The notes under the pieces: model-generated
Seen by the model: only the letters and a program-made list of their open reading frames with translations
Told to the model about the DNA's origin: nothing
Database searches by the model: none
Shown here: one piece after another, positions 8,463 to 16,797 of the stretch
How the letters are laid out: every line of letters starts with the position of its first letter
Position numbering within the stretch: position 1 is the stretch's first letter
Assembly: GCF_003352165.1 (NCBI RefSeq)
Contig: NZ_CP029176.1
Location: 2,604,001 to 2,668,000 of the forward strand
Source of the DNA: Acidibrevibacterium fodinaquatile
Lineage (GTDB): Bacteria; Pseudomonadota; Alphaproteobacteria; Acetobacterales; Acetobacteraceae
DNA length: 64,000 bases
Direction of reading: 5' to 3'
Program-made: the position numbers and the translations under genes

Positions 8463-10640
8463 TTACGCGGCTGCGGTTAAAACTTCCAGCGGCGTCAGAC
8501 CCTCGGCGGCCTCGGCGCGGAGCCAGACCGCGGTGTCATGGAACGCGGCCCCGCCCTTGGGGGGTGCTGCGTCATCGCCGGTCAGCGCGTTGATGCCCAC
8601 TCCGTCCGGGAAATCGTCGCTCGGCCAGATGCTCTCGACGACGATCACCCCCTGTTGCAGCCCATCGAACAGCCGCGCATGGACGCGAACCTCGCCGCGC
8701 GCGTTGCCGAGCCGCACCAGGCCGCCCTCCTCGATGCCGAGCCGCGCCGCATCCTCGGGATGGATCAGCGCCGCCGGGCGCTTTTCGCGTTTGCGCCCGG
8801 TCGGTGTCTCGGTGAAGGTGGTATTCAGGAATTGCCGCGCCGGCGCGGTGACCAGGCGGAAGGGCAATGAAGCCGTCGCGTCCTCGGGCGAGGGCATATG
8901 ATCGGGAAGCGGCGGCATCGCCGCGTGGTTCGGCCCGATCGCCGCCCAATCCGGGGCGAAGTGGAACTTGCCGTCGGCATGGCCGAAGCCGTTGAGGAAG
9001 TGGCTGGTCGCAAAATCGGGTTGGGCGTCGATCCAACGCGACGCCAGCACGGTTGCGGCGTCCGGCCAGCCGGAGGCGCGCAGCGTCGCGTCGATCAGTT
9101 CCATCGCGCTCATCGCAAATCCCGGATGGCGCGCGCCCAGCCGCTCGGCCAGCGCACACAAGACCTCATGGTTCGAGCGGCACGCCCCAGGCGGGTCGAT
9201 CAGCTTCGGGCCGATCTGGATATGGCTGTGGCCGCCAGCCTGGTAGATATCGTCATGCTCCATGAACATCGTTGCCGGCAGCACGATATCGGCGAATTTC
9301 GCGGTCTCGGTGAGGAATTGCTCATGGACGCAGACAAACAGATCCTCGCGCGCGAACCCGCGCCGGACGCGGTTGGAATTGGGTGCGACGGTCACCGGAT
9401 TGGTGTTTTGGATGAGCAGCGCATGCACCTCCGGCCCGTCGCCGAGTTCGCTCCGGTCGCCGGTGAGGACGGCGCCAATCCGGCTCATATCCATCTCGCG
9501 CACGCTCGTGTCGCGGGCGTCGAGCCCCTCGATCAGGGTTTTGTCCCAATGGTAGATGTGGCGATTGTTCCAAAACGCGCCGCCGCCCTCGTGCTGCCAT
9601 TTGCCGGTGACGGTCGGCAGGCAGGTTGCGGCAAAAAGATTGGCAGCACCGTTGCGCAGCCGCGAAAACCCGTAGCCGACGCGGATATAAGCGCGCGCGG
9701 TCTCGCCGTAGAGCTTCGCGAAGGCCTCGATGGTCTCGACCGAAAGCCCGGTGATCGGCGCCGCCCATTGCGGCCCGCGGCTCCGAAGATGGGCCTCGAG
9801 CCGGGCCGGGTCATCGCTGTAGCGGGCCATGTAGGCGCGATCGGCATAGCCATCGCGAAACGCGACATGCATGACCGCGCAGGCCAGCGCCGCGTCCGAG
9901 CCGGGACGGAGCGGCAGATGGAGATCGGCGACCTCGGCGGTGCCGGTGCGGTAAGGGTCGATCACCACCAGCTTGGCGCCGCGCTCCTTCCGGGCGCGCG
10001 CGATATGGGTCATGACATTGACCTGGGTCGCGACCGGATTGGTGCCCCAGACGACGATCAGATCAGAGCGCGCCATTTCCCGCGGGTCCGGCCCCCAGAT
10101 CTTGCCAACCCCCGCTTCCCAGCCGGATTCGGCGAGATAGGTGCAAATGGTGGTGCGTTGGCGGGAATAGCCCATGACATGGCGGAGACGGTTGATCCCG
10201 TCACGCTGCACGAGGCCCATGGTGCCGGCGTAGTAATAGGGCCAGACCGCTTCCGCGCCATGGCGGGCGGTGGTCTCGCTGAACGCGCCGGCGACGCGAT
10301 CAAGCGCCTCGTCCCACGAGATCGGGGTGAATTGGCCCGATCCCTTGGGCCCGGTGCGCCGAAGCGGGGTGGTCAGCCGCGCGGGGTGGTGGATGCGCTC
10401 GGCATAGCGCGCGACCTTGGCGCAGATGGCGCCAGCCGTGTAGGAATTGGCCGCCGCCCCGCGCACCGCGCCGATCCGAGATCCGTCATGGACCTCGATC
10501 TCGAGCGCGCAGGTGGAGGGGCAGTCATGCGGGCAGACGGAGGAACGGATTTCGCGCACCGGGCACTCTTTCACGATCGCAAAACGTAAGTTTAGGTTTC
10601 GCTCCGGCTCTTGGCAATGCAGGGCCGTCTCGTTAGGCAT
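8463..10640 (-). CDS. Molybdopterin (bis-MGD) oxidoreductase with N-terminal 4Fe-4S site
   Basis: About 725 residues. SSVCPHDCPSTCALEIE near residue 30 carries the Cys spacing C-x3-C-x3-C of the N-terminal cluster, with the fourth Cys in TAGAICAKVARYAERIHHP. Then follow the DMSO reductase-family blocks VVWGTNPVAT, LVVIDPYRTGTA and the C-terminal molydopterin dinucleotide-binding region LVTAPARQFLNTTFTE. No selenocysteine or Tat signal is seen, so it is probably cytoplasmic. The substrate is unknown; relatives are often listed simply as anaerobic dehydrogenases. The frame is open to 10829 but overlaps the divergent copper chaperone gene; ATG 10640 avoids this, and GTG near 10574 is a possible shorter start. 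Confidence 0.85.
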   Translation of the reverse strand: MPNETALHCQEPERNLNLRFAIVKECPVREIRSSVCPHDCPSTCALEIEVHDGSRIGAVRGAAANSYTAGAICAKVARYAERIHHPARLTTPLRRTGPKGSGQFTPISWDEALDRVAGAFSETTARHGAEAVWPYYYAGTMGLVQRDGINRLRHVMGYSRQRTTICTYLAESGWEAGVGKIWGPDPREMARSDLIVVWGTNPVATQVNVMTHIARARKERGAKLVVIDPYRTGTAEVADLHLPLRPGSDAALACAVMHVAFRDGYADRAYMARYSDDPARLEAHLRSRGPQWAAPITGLSVETIEAFAKLYGETARAYIRVGYGFSRLRNGAANLFAATCLPTVTGKWQHEGGGAFWNNRHIYHWDKTLIEGLDARDTSVREMDMSRIGAVLTGDRSELGDGPEVHALLIQNTNPVTVAPNSNRVRRGFAREDLFVCVHEQFLTETAKFADIVLPATMFMEHDDIYQAGGHSHIQIGPKLIDPPGACRSNHEVLCALAERLGARHPGFAMSAMELIDATLRASGWPDAATVLASRWIDAQPDFATSHFLNGFGHADGKFHFAPDWAAIGPNHAAMPPLPDHMPSPEDATASLPFRLVTAPARQFLNTTFTETPTGRKREKRPAALIHPEDAARLGIEEGGLVRLGNARGEVRVHARLFDGLQQGVIVVESIWPSDDFPDGVGINALTGDDAAPPKGGAAFHDTAVWLRAEAAEGLTPLEVLTAAA

Positions 10641-10683
10641 CAAGCGGTTTTGCGCCCCCTTCATCCCCGCTCGAGAGGTTTTC

Positions 10684-11238
10684 ATGCGCCGTCGCCATTT
10701 CCTCCTCGCCCCGCTCCTGTTCGCGCCCCTCCCGATCGCCGTCTCGCCCGCCGCCTTGGCGCAAGCCGTCGCGCACGGCGGCATCGTCGTCCGGCATGTC
10801 TGGGCGCGGGCGGCGGCGGAGGAAGGCATGTCGAGCGTCGTCTATCTCACCATCGTCAATCGCGGCGCTGATGATGCCCTAACCCACGCCCGCACCCCGG
10901 TCGCGACCGCCGCGGTCCTGCACCAGACCCGCAACGATGGCGGGGTGATGCGCATGCTCGGCGTCGCCAGCGTTCCGGTTCCGGCCGGCCAGAGTGTGAC
11001 GTTCAAGCCCGGCGGCTATCACATCATGCTGGTCGGGCTGCAAAAGCCGCTCAAGCCCGGCGATACGTTTCCGATCTCGCTGACGTTTGCCCATGCCGGG
11101 ACGCTGATCGTCGAGGCGCATGTGCTCAAGGCGGGCGCGAGCGGGCCGGGGCATGACGGCGATGACGACATGGGAGACATGAAGGATATGGGGACGAGCG
11201 GCGACATGAAGGACATGGGCGGGATGGACATGAAATAA
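10684..11238 (+). CDS. Periplasmic copper chaperone PCuAC (DUF461)
   Basis: 184 residues with a signal peptide ending near PAALAQA. The copper motif H-x10-M-x21-H-x-M is readable as HQTRNDGGVMRM ... GGYHIML. PCuAC proteins bind Cu(I)/Cu(II) in the periplasm and help load the CuA site of cytochrome c oxidase. The C-terminal tail HDGDDDMGDMKDM ... GGMDMK is unusually rich in Met, Asp and His and may add metal sites. GAGAGG lies five bases upstream of the ATG. Its start is only 43 bp from the divergent molybdenum oxidoreductase gene, so the promoters must overlap. The partner SCO1 is not nearby. Confidence 0.9.
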   Translation: MRRRHFLLAPLLFAPLPIAVSPAALAQAVAHGGIVVRHVWARAAAEEGMSSVVYLTIVNRGADDALTHARTPVATAAVLHQTRNDGGVMRMLGVASVPVPAGQSVTFKPGGYHIMLVGLQKPLKPGDTFPISLTFAHAGTLIVEAHVLKAGASGPGHDGDDDMGDMKDMGTSGDMKDMGGMDMK

Positions 11239-11258
11239 GCCCCCGCGCCATTAAAGAA

Positions 11259-11286
11259 GCCCCGCCGAGCATGATCCCGGCGGGGC
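11259..11286. terminator. Strong GC hairpin after copper chaperone gene
   Basis: A perfect 9-bp stem, GCCCCGCCG (11259-11267) pairing with CGGCGGGGC (11278-11286), with a 10-base loop, 20 bases after the PCuAC stop. There is no T run after it on the plus strand, but the minus strand has TCTTTAAT directly after, so termination may be more efficient for minus-strand transcripts. Confidence 0.5.
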
Positions 11287-11505
11287 AGTCAACAGGGAGG
11301 CTTCACACCCGGACGATGAAGGGGGTATGCGCCCGGGCAAGCCCGGCGGGACGGCCGGGCCGGCGCCGCCGCGCGGCCATGGCGGGTCCGTTGACCCATA
11401 ACCAGGGGTTGCGGCAACACACGCCGCACTATGCCGCTTTCTTGGTTCAAGGCCAGGGACAAATCAGGGCAGCTTCCATGCCCGAACTGCATACCCAAGC
11501 CGCGC

Positions 11506-12390
11506 TCACGCCATTTCCGCCAGGCGCGCCAGCAGGAAGTCGCGGAACACCGCGACTCGCTTGGAATTGCGCAGCTCTTCGGGATAGACGAAGAACACAT
11601 CGACGGTCGGGGACTTCACCTCCGGCAGGATGCGGACCACGTCCTCGGTTTCGGTCGCGAGATAGTCGGGCATGGCGCCGATCCCAAGCCCGGAGCGGAT
11701 GGCGAGCAGCATGGCGTGCAGGCTGTTGACTTCGAGCAGCGGTTTGCGCCGGCTGCCGTCGCGCCGCCCGGCCTGCGCCAGCCAGTTGATATCAGCGACC
11801 GGCGGGTGATAATCGCCGAACAGGATCAGCCGGTGCTGGTCGAGATCATCGACGCTCTGCGGCGTCCCGAATTTCTGCAGATAGGCCGGCGAGGCGCAGA
11901 TATGCCAGTGCATCGACATCAGATGGCGTTGCACCAGATCGGGCTGCTTTGGCGGATGCATGCGGATAGCAACATCGGCCTCGCGCATCGCGAGATCGAG
12001 ATCGGTATCGTCGAGCAGGAGGCTCACCGTGACATCCGGATAGGATTCGAGAAAGCTCTGCAGCCGCGGCGCGAGCCAGGAGGCGCCGAAGCTCACGGTG
12101 GTGGTGATTTTGAGCCGCCCGGCCGGTTTTTCCTTGCTTTCAGTGAGCAATGCCTCGGTCATCGCGAGCTTGGCGAACACCTCGCGCACCGTGCGGTTCA
12201 GGCTTTCGCCCTGCTCGGTGAGGATCAGGCCGCGGGCATGGCGGTGAAACAACGGCACTTGCAGCGCTTCCTCGAGCGCCGAAATCTGGCGTGACACCGC
12301 CGATTGGCTGAGATTGAGCGTGTCGCCCGCATGGGTGAAGCTGCCGGCCTCGGCGACGGCGTGAAACACCCGCAATTTGTCCCAGTCCAT
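11506..12390 (-). CDS. LysR-family transcriptional regulator
   Basis: 294 residues. The N-terminal winged helix-turn-helix reads KLRVFHAVAEAGSFTHAGDTLNLSQSAVSRQISALEEAL, followed by the effector domain GRLKITTTVSFGASWLAPRL. It is expected to control a neighbouring gene in response to a small ligand. It lies about 120 bp downstream of trxB on the same strand, so trxB and it may be cotranscribed; this LysR-trxB association is inferred from position only. ATG 12390 is chosen because LysR proteins begin close to the KLRVFHAVAE helix; an in-frame start at 12510 would add 40 glycine- and arginine-rich residues. Confidence 0.9.
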   Translation of the reverse strand: MDWDKLRVFHAVAEAGSFTHAGDTLNLSQSAVSRQISALEEALQVPLFHRHARGLILTEQGESLNRTVREVFAKLAMTEALLTESKEKPAGRLKITTTVSFGASWLAPRLQSFLESYPDVTVSLLLDDTDLDLAMREADVAIRMHPPKQPDLVQRHLMSMHWHICASPAYLQKFGTPQSVDDLDQHRLILFGDYHPPVADINWLAQAGRRDGSRRKPLLEVNSLHAMLLAIRSGLGIGAMPDYLATETEDVVRILPEVKSPTVDVFFVYPEELRNSKRVAVFRDFLLARLAEMA

Positions 12391-12511
12391 GGTCAAAATC
12401 CCTCCGCCGCCGGGACCGTGCCGGAGGCTCTGCATCATATTGCCGTCAGTCTCACCGCCGCCCCCGCGCCGGTGCGCGCGCTCAGGCGCTACCTCTCGCC
12501 CCCGTTCCATG

Positions 12512-13492
12512 TCAGGCGGCGGCCTGATCGTGGGTTGCGAGGCGGGAGGCGAGAAATTTTTCCGCCTCCAACGCCGCCATGCAGCCGGTCCCGGCGGCGG
12601 TGACGGCCTGGCGGAACAGTTTGTCTTGCACGTCGCCGGCGGCGAACACGCCGGCGCGCGAGGTGCGGGTGCTGCCTGGCGTGGTGATGATATAGCCTTC
12701 CGCGTCCATCGCGATCTGGCCCTTGAAGATCGCGGTGTTCGGGGTGTGGCCGATGGCGACGAAGACGCCGTCGGTCGGAAGGTCCGAAACCGCGCCGGTC
12801 AGGGTATCGCGCAGCCGCACGCCGGCGACCGTCGCCGGCTGGCCGGCGCCGAGAATATCCTCGACGACGCTGTTCCACAGAATGCGGATCTTGGGATGGG
12901 CGAAAAGCCGCTCTTGGAGGATGCGCTCGGCGCGGAGCTGGTCGCGGCGATGGATCAAGGTGACGCGCGCGGCATGATGGGTGAGATAGAGGGCCTCCTC
13001 GACCGCGGTATTGCCGCCGCCGACGACGACGACGTTTTTGCCGCGAAAAAAGAACCCGTCGCAGGTCGCGCAGGCCGAAACCCCGGCGCCGGCGAGTTTT
13101 TTCTCGGCAGGCAGACCAAGCCAGCGCGCTTGCGCGCCGGTCGCGATGATCACCGCATCGGCCAGATATCGCGCCCCGCTATCGCCGTGCGCGGCAAACG
13201 GGGTTGCCGCGAAATCGACGGCGGTGATGACGTCGTCGATGAGGCGCGTCCCCATTTTCTCCGCCTGCGCCGCCATTTGCTCCATCAGCCAGGGGCCCTG
13301 GATGATGTCGGCAAAGCCGGGATAATTTTCGACATCGGTGGTGATGGTGAGTTGGCCGCCGGGCTGCAGGCCGCGCACCAGAACCGGGGCGAGCCCTGCG
13401 CGGGCGGCATAGATTGCCGCCGTATAGCCGGCCGGCCCGGCGCCGATGATCAGCGCCGAGCTGGTGATGGGAACCGAAGCGGAATCGTTCAT
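12512..13492 (-). CDS. trxB: Thioredoxin reductase
   Basis: 326 residues. An NADPH- and FAD-dependent enzyme that reduces thioredoxin in the cytoplasm. The FAD dinucleotide fold is ALIIGAGPAGYTAAIYAARAG near residue 13, the redox pair is CATC in GVSACATCDGFFFRG, and the NADPH fold is NVVVVGGGNTAVEEALYL. The C-terminal FAD site TSRAGVFAAGDVQDKLFRQ is intact. Length is normal for low-molecular-weight TrxB. The start is about 190 bp from the divergent Lrp-family gene. Confidence 0.96.
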   Translation of the reverse strand: MNDSASVPITSSALIIGAGPAGYTAAIYAARAGLAPVLVRGLQPGGQLTITTDVENYPGFADIIQGPWLMEQMAAQAEKMGTRLIDDVITAVDFAATPFAAHGDSGARYLADAVIIATGAQARWLGLPAEKKLAGAGVSACATCDGFFFRGKNVVVVGGGNTAVEEALYLTHHAARVTLIHRRDQLRAERILQERLFAHPKIRILWNSVVEDILGAGQPATVAGVRLRDTLTGAVSDLPTDGVFVAIGHTPNTAIFKGQIAMDAEGYIITTPGSTRTSRAGVFAAGDVQDKLFRQAVTAAGTGCMAALEAEKFLASRLATHDQAAA

Positions 13493-13681
13493 CCGGTCAT
13501 TGCCTAATTTTTGTCAGGCATCGACAATATCGAGCCGGGCCGGCCATAAGCAAGCGATCATACGTGTTTGGGTTGATGTTTCCCCCTTGCTCTCCGCCGT
13601 CAAGGTAATATTCTTTCGCCACTCCCGAGAGAGGAAACGCCTGCGGGCGTTCGGATGGGACGCCGACGCCGTGGAAACATC

Positions 13682-14176
13682 ATGAAAACGCCGCCTATTG
13701 ACGCGACACATCCCGAGCCGCCGGGGATCGATGCCATCGATCGCCGCATTCTCGCCGAATTGCAGGCTAATGGGCGCATCACCAATGTCGATCTGGCGAG
13801 CCGGACCGGGCTTTCGCCGCCGCCTTGTCTGCGCCGCGTGCGGCGGCTGGAGGAGGCTGGGTTCATTCGCGGCTATCACGCCGATCTCGATCCCGAGCGA
13901 CTCGGCTGGCAGATCATGTTTTTCGCGATCGTCGGCCTCGACAGCCAGAAAGAAGCGGTTTTGGCCGAGTTCGAGGCGATCGTCGGGGCTTGGCCGGAGG
14001 TGCGCGAATGCCACATGACCCGGGGCGGGGTGGATTTCCTGCTGCGGCTGGTGGCGCGCGATGCGGCGCACGAGAATCAGCTGACCGAGCGCCTGACCGG
14101 CCTCGAACGGGTGAGCCGCGTCCAAACCCTGCAAACCATCCGCACCAGCCGTGCCTTGACCGGCGTTCCCCTCTGA
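13682..14176 (+). CDS. Lrp/AsnC-family transcriptional regulator
   Basis: 164 residues. The N-terminal helix-turn-helix IDAIDRRILAELQANGRITNVDLASRTGLSPPPCLRRVRRLEEAG matches Lrp proteins, where the second helix carries the PPP/S-C-x-RVxRLE pattern. The rest is the RAM ligand/oligomerisation domain, with ECHMTRGGVDFLLRLVA. Lrp-like regulators respond to amino acids and usually autoregulate. ATG 13682 is used; an in-frame ATG 13655 adds nine mostly arginine residues. It stands divergent from trxB, so the 190 bp between them holds both promoters. The next gene, GT2-GtrA, starts 16 bp downstream. Confidence 0.9.
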   Translation: MKTPPIDATHPEPPGIDAIDRRILAELQANGRITNVDLASRTGLSPPPCLRRVRRLEEAGFIRGYHADLDPERLGWQIMFFAIVGLDSQKEAVLAEFEAIVGAWPEVRECHMTRGGVDFLLRLVARDAAHENQLTERLTGLERVSRVQTLQTIRTSRALTGVPL

Positions 14177-14191
14177 TCCTGGCCGTCTGGA

Positions 14192-15298
14192 ATGTCCTCC
14201 GCCGCCCCAACCCTGCCCGCGCGGCTCACCGTCGTCGTCCCATGCTATAATGAACGCGCCAATGTCGCGCCGCTGATCGCGCGGCTGGAGGCGGCGCTGA
14301 GGGGGATCGCCTGGGAGGCGGTGTTCGTCGATGACAATAGCCCCGACGGCACCGCCGCCGCGGTGCGCGAGATCGCGGCGCATGATCCGCGCATCCGCTG
14401 TCTCCGGCGGGTTGGCAGGCGGGGCCTCTCGTCTGCGGTGATCGAGGGTGCCTTGTCCTCCTCGGCCGAGTTCGTCGCGGTGATCGACGGCGATATGCAG
14501 CACGATGAAACCCGCCTCAAGCCGATGCTCGCCAAGCTCGCCGCCGGCGAGGGCGATATCGCGATCGGCAGCCGCTATGTCGAGGGCGGCGGCGCCGCGG
14601 GGCTCGCTGGCGGTTTCCGCCAACGGCTCTCGCGGCTCGGCATCCGCTTCGCCCAGCTCTTTCTGCCCGCTCCGGTCAGCGATCCGATGAGCGGGTTCTT
14701 CATGATGCGCCGCCAGCGTTTCGAGGAGATCGCGCCACGCCTGGCCGGGAGCGGCTTCAAGATTCTTCTTGACCTGCTGTTCAACGCCCGCCCGCCGCTC
14801 CGCGTCGTCGAGATTCCCTTCGAGTTCCGCGCCCGCGCCTTCGGCGAGAGCAAGCTCGATGCGTTGGTGCTGACCCAGTTCGCCGGTTTGCTGATCGATC
14901 GCGTGCTGCATGGCGCGGTGCCGCTGCGCTTCATCGCGTTTGCCGGGGTCGGCCTGGTCGGCGTTGGCGCCAATCTCGCGTCGTTGGCGGTCGGGCGGGC
15001 GTTGGGGCTCGGCTTTGCGCTGGCCCAGGCGATCGCGACGGTGATCGCCATGGGCGTCAATTTTCAACTCAACAACACCCTCACCTATCGCGATCAGCGC
15101 TTGCGCGGGAGGCGGCTCTGGCGAGGGCTTGCCTTGTTCATGCTGTTTTGCGGCATCGGCGCGGTGGCCGATCTCGGCATCGCCCGCACCCTTTATGAAG
15201 ACCACAACTCCCTCACCGTCGCCGGCGCCGCCGGGGCGATCGTCGCGGTGGTGTGGAACTACGCCATTTCCGCGACCCTGGTCTGGCGCGCCCGATGA
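14192..15298 (+). CDS. Polyprenyl-phosphate glycosyltransferase fused to a GtrA-like membrane domain
   Basis: 368 residues in two parts. Residues 10-235 are a family 2 (dolichol-phosphate mannose synthase-like) domain: VVVPCYNERANVAPLI, FVDDNSPDGT, VIDGDMQHDE and the product-end block SDPMSGFFMMRRQRF. Residues about 245-365 contain four hydrophobic segments with VGVGANLASLAVGRALGL and ATVIAMGVNFQLNNTLTYRD, the GtrA fold that helps flip lipid-linked sugar. It transfers a sugar to an undecaprenyl-type carrier for export. Its stop overlaps the GT39 gene by four bases, so donor synthesis and transfer are coupled. Separate proteins normally hold these two domains. Confidence 0.92.
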   Translation: MSSAAPTLPARLTVVVPCYNERANVAPLIARLEAALRGIAWEAVFVDDNSPDGTAAAVREIAAHDPRIRCLRRVGRRGLSSAVIEGALSSSAEFVAVIDGDMQHDETRLKPMLAKLAAGEGDIAIGSRYVEGGGAAGLAGGFRQRLSRLGIRFAQLFLPAPVSDPMSGFFMMRRQRFEEIAPRLAGSGFKILLDLLFNARPPLRVVEIPFEFRARAFGESKLDALVLTQFAGLLIDRVLHGAVPLRFIAFAGVGLVGVGANLASLAVGRALGLGFALAQAIATVIAMGVNFQLNNTLTYRDQRLRGRRLWRGLALFMLFCGIGAVADLGIARTLYEDHNSLTVAGAAGAIVAVVWNYAISATLVWRAR

Positions 15299-16797
15299 AC
15301 GGGATAGGGTCCAGGGACAATGTCCCTGGCGGGGTTAAGGGGCAGCGCCCCTTACCTTCCTGGCCTTTCTTTCTCCTCGCCCTCCTGGCTCTGACCGCCA
15401 TCCGCCTCTGGATCGCAGCGCAAACGCCTCTCTCCCCGGACGAAGCCTATTACTGGGTATGGTCGCGGGCGCTGGCGCCGGGTTATCTCGATCATCCGCC
15501 GATGGTTGCGCTGTTCGTGCGGCTCGGGACCATCCTCGCCGGCCCCTCGGTGCTCGGGGTGCGGCTGCTCGCGCCGGTTTCGGCGCTGATCGGCTCGCTG
15601 CTCCTGGCATCGGCCGCCGAGGATCTGTTTCCCGGCCGGCGCGCCGGCGCTTGGGCGGCAATACTGCTCAATGCGACGTTGCTGATGGCGGCGGGAGCGG
15701 TGACGATGACGCCGGATACGCCGCTTCTGCTGTTCTGGACGGCGACGCTCTGGGCGCTGGCGCGCTTTGTGGTGACCGACAAGGGTGGCTGGTGGCTGCT
15801 CGCCGGCTTGTTCGCTGGCCTCGCGTTGGACAGTAAATATACCGGGTTATTGCTGTTTGTCGGCGCGGGTTTGTGGCTGATCGCGGTGCCGGCGCTGCGT
15901 GCCTGGCTTTGGCGCTGGCCGGTTTGGGCCGCGACAGGGCTTGGATTTTTGCTTTTCGCGCCGATCCTCGCCTGGAACGCCGGGCATGGCTTCGCGAGTT
16001 TCGCGAAACAAGGCGGGCGGAGCGCGGTCTGGCATCCCGGTTTGCGGTTTCTCGGCGAATTGCTCGCCGGCCAAATCGGGCTCGCAACACCTTTGGTGTT
16101 TGCGCTCGCGGTGGCCGGCGTTGTCGCCGCGGCGCGGCGGTTCTGGCGGGGACGGACGCCGGGCGACGGGCTGTTGCTCGCGGTCGGCGCGTTGCCGGCG
16201 CTGGTTTTCCTCGAACACGCGATTGGTGACCGGGTGCAGGCGAATTGGCCGGCGATCTGCTATCCGGCGGCGCTGGTCGCAACCGGCGGGCTCGCCGATG
16301 CCTGGCGGCGATGGATGGCGCCGGCGGCGGCGCTCGGTTTCGCCATCGCGGGCCTGGTCTATTGGCAGGCGGTCGCGGCGCCGTTTGCGCTCCCCGCGCG
16401 GCTCGACCCGACGCTGGCGCGGCTCGGCGGCTGGCGCGAATGGGCCGATCAGATCGAGGCGGCGCGGCGGGCGAGCGGGGCTGCCTTCGTCGCCGACGAG
16501 AATTACGGCGAGGCGGCGATGCTCGCCTGGCTCTTGCCGCACACTGTCGTCGTGGTCGGGGTCGCGCCGCGCTGGGCGCTGTTTTCGCTCCCGCGGGCGG
16601 ATCAGGCGCTTGCGGCGGCGCCCGGGCTGCTGGTCGAGAGCGCGCGGCGGGCCGAGCATCCAAGCCGCACCGAGCTTGGCGAGGTCATTCGCCAGCGTCG
16701 GGGCGTGACCGCCGAGCGCTACCGGTTGTATGGTTTGCGCCTCGGCGAGGGCGCGCCGCCTTCGGTGCTGCTGCCACGACCAGGAGAGAAATTTTGA
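15295..16797 (+). CDS. Membrane glycosyltransferase, GT39/ArnT-like
   Basis: 500 residues with about ten to eleven hydrophobic segments. The first periplasmic loop PLSPDEAYYWVWSRALAPGYLDHPPMVALFVRLG has the DE pair of ArnT/PMT enzymes, which take sugar from a lipid carrier outside the membrane. It is expected to use the product of the upstream GT2-GtrA protein. ATG 15295 overlaps the stop of that gene. Residues 6-21 are encoded by two perfect palindromes (see the repeat entry), so the N-terminus is unusual. The C-terminal 100 residues (ADENYGEAAMLAWLL...) form a soluble domain common in this family. Acceptor unknown. Confidence 0.88.
   Translation: MNGIGSRDNVPGGVKGQRPLPSWPFFLLALLALTAIRLWIAAQTPLSPDEAYYWVWSRALAPGYLDHPPMVALFVRLGTILAGPSVLGVRLLAPVSALIGSLLLASAAEDLFPGRRAGAWAAILLNATLLMAAGAVTMTPDTPLLLFWTATLWALARFVVTDKGGWWLLAGLFAGLALDSKYTGLLLFVGAGLWLIAVPALRAWLWRWPVWAATGLGFLLFAPILAWNAGHGFASFAKQGGRSAVWHPGLRFLGELLAGQIGLATPLVFALAVAGVVAAARRFWRGRTPGDGLLLAVGALPALVFLEHAIGDRVQANWPAICYPAALVATGGLADAWRRWMAPAAALGFAIAGLVYWQAVAAPFALPARLDPTLARLGGWREWADQIEAARRASGAAFVADENYGEAAMLAWLLPHTVVVVGVAPRWALFSLPRADQALAAAPGLLVESARRAEHPSRTELGEVIRQRRGVTAERYRLYGLRLGEGAPPSVLLPRPGEKF
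15311..15354 (+). repeat. Twin palindromic hairpins inside the 5' end of the GT39 gene
   Basis: CCAGGGAC/GTCCCTGG (15311-15329, three-base loop) and TAAGGGGC/GCCCCTTA (15336-15354 with a three-base AGC loop) lie one after the other, 16 bases after the ATG. Both stems are perfect. The segment translates in frame as VPGGVKGQRPLPSW-like sequence with no hydrophobic role. It resembles short palindromic elements that can sit within coding DNA; it has no second copy that I could see in this window. Confidence 0.7.

Noticed and set aside
6091-8901. 936-codon open frame on the plus strand
   Set aside because: It lies antisense to livM, livH and livK, has the biased Arg/Gly/Asp composition of a shadow frame in high-GC DNA and no domain. 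Similar long shadow frames at 8898-10589, 30460-31965, 43358-45415 and 49932-51962 are opposite real genes.
10640-10829. Upstream extension of the molybdenum oxidoreductase
   Set aside because: It would overlap the divergent copper chaperone start and signal peptide; the family begins near the Cys cluster.
16245-16796. N-terminal extension of the PLP dehydratase
   Set aside because: The open frame continues upstream inside the GT39 gene, but the strong GGAG site and conserved start place the real ATG at 16797.
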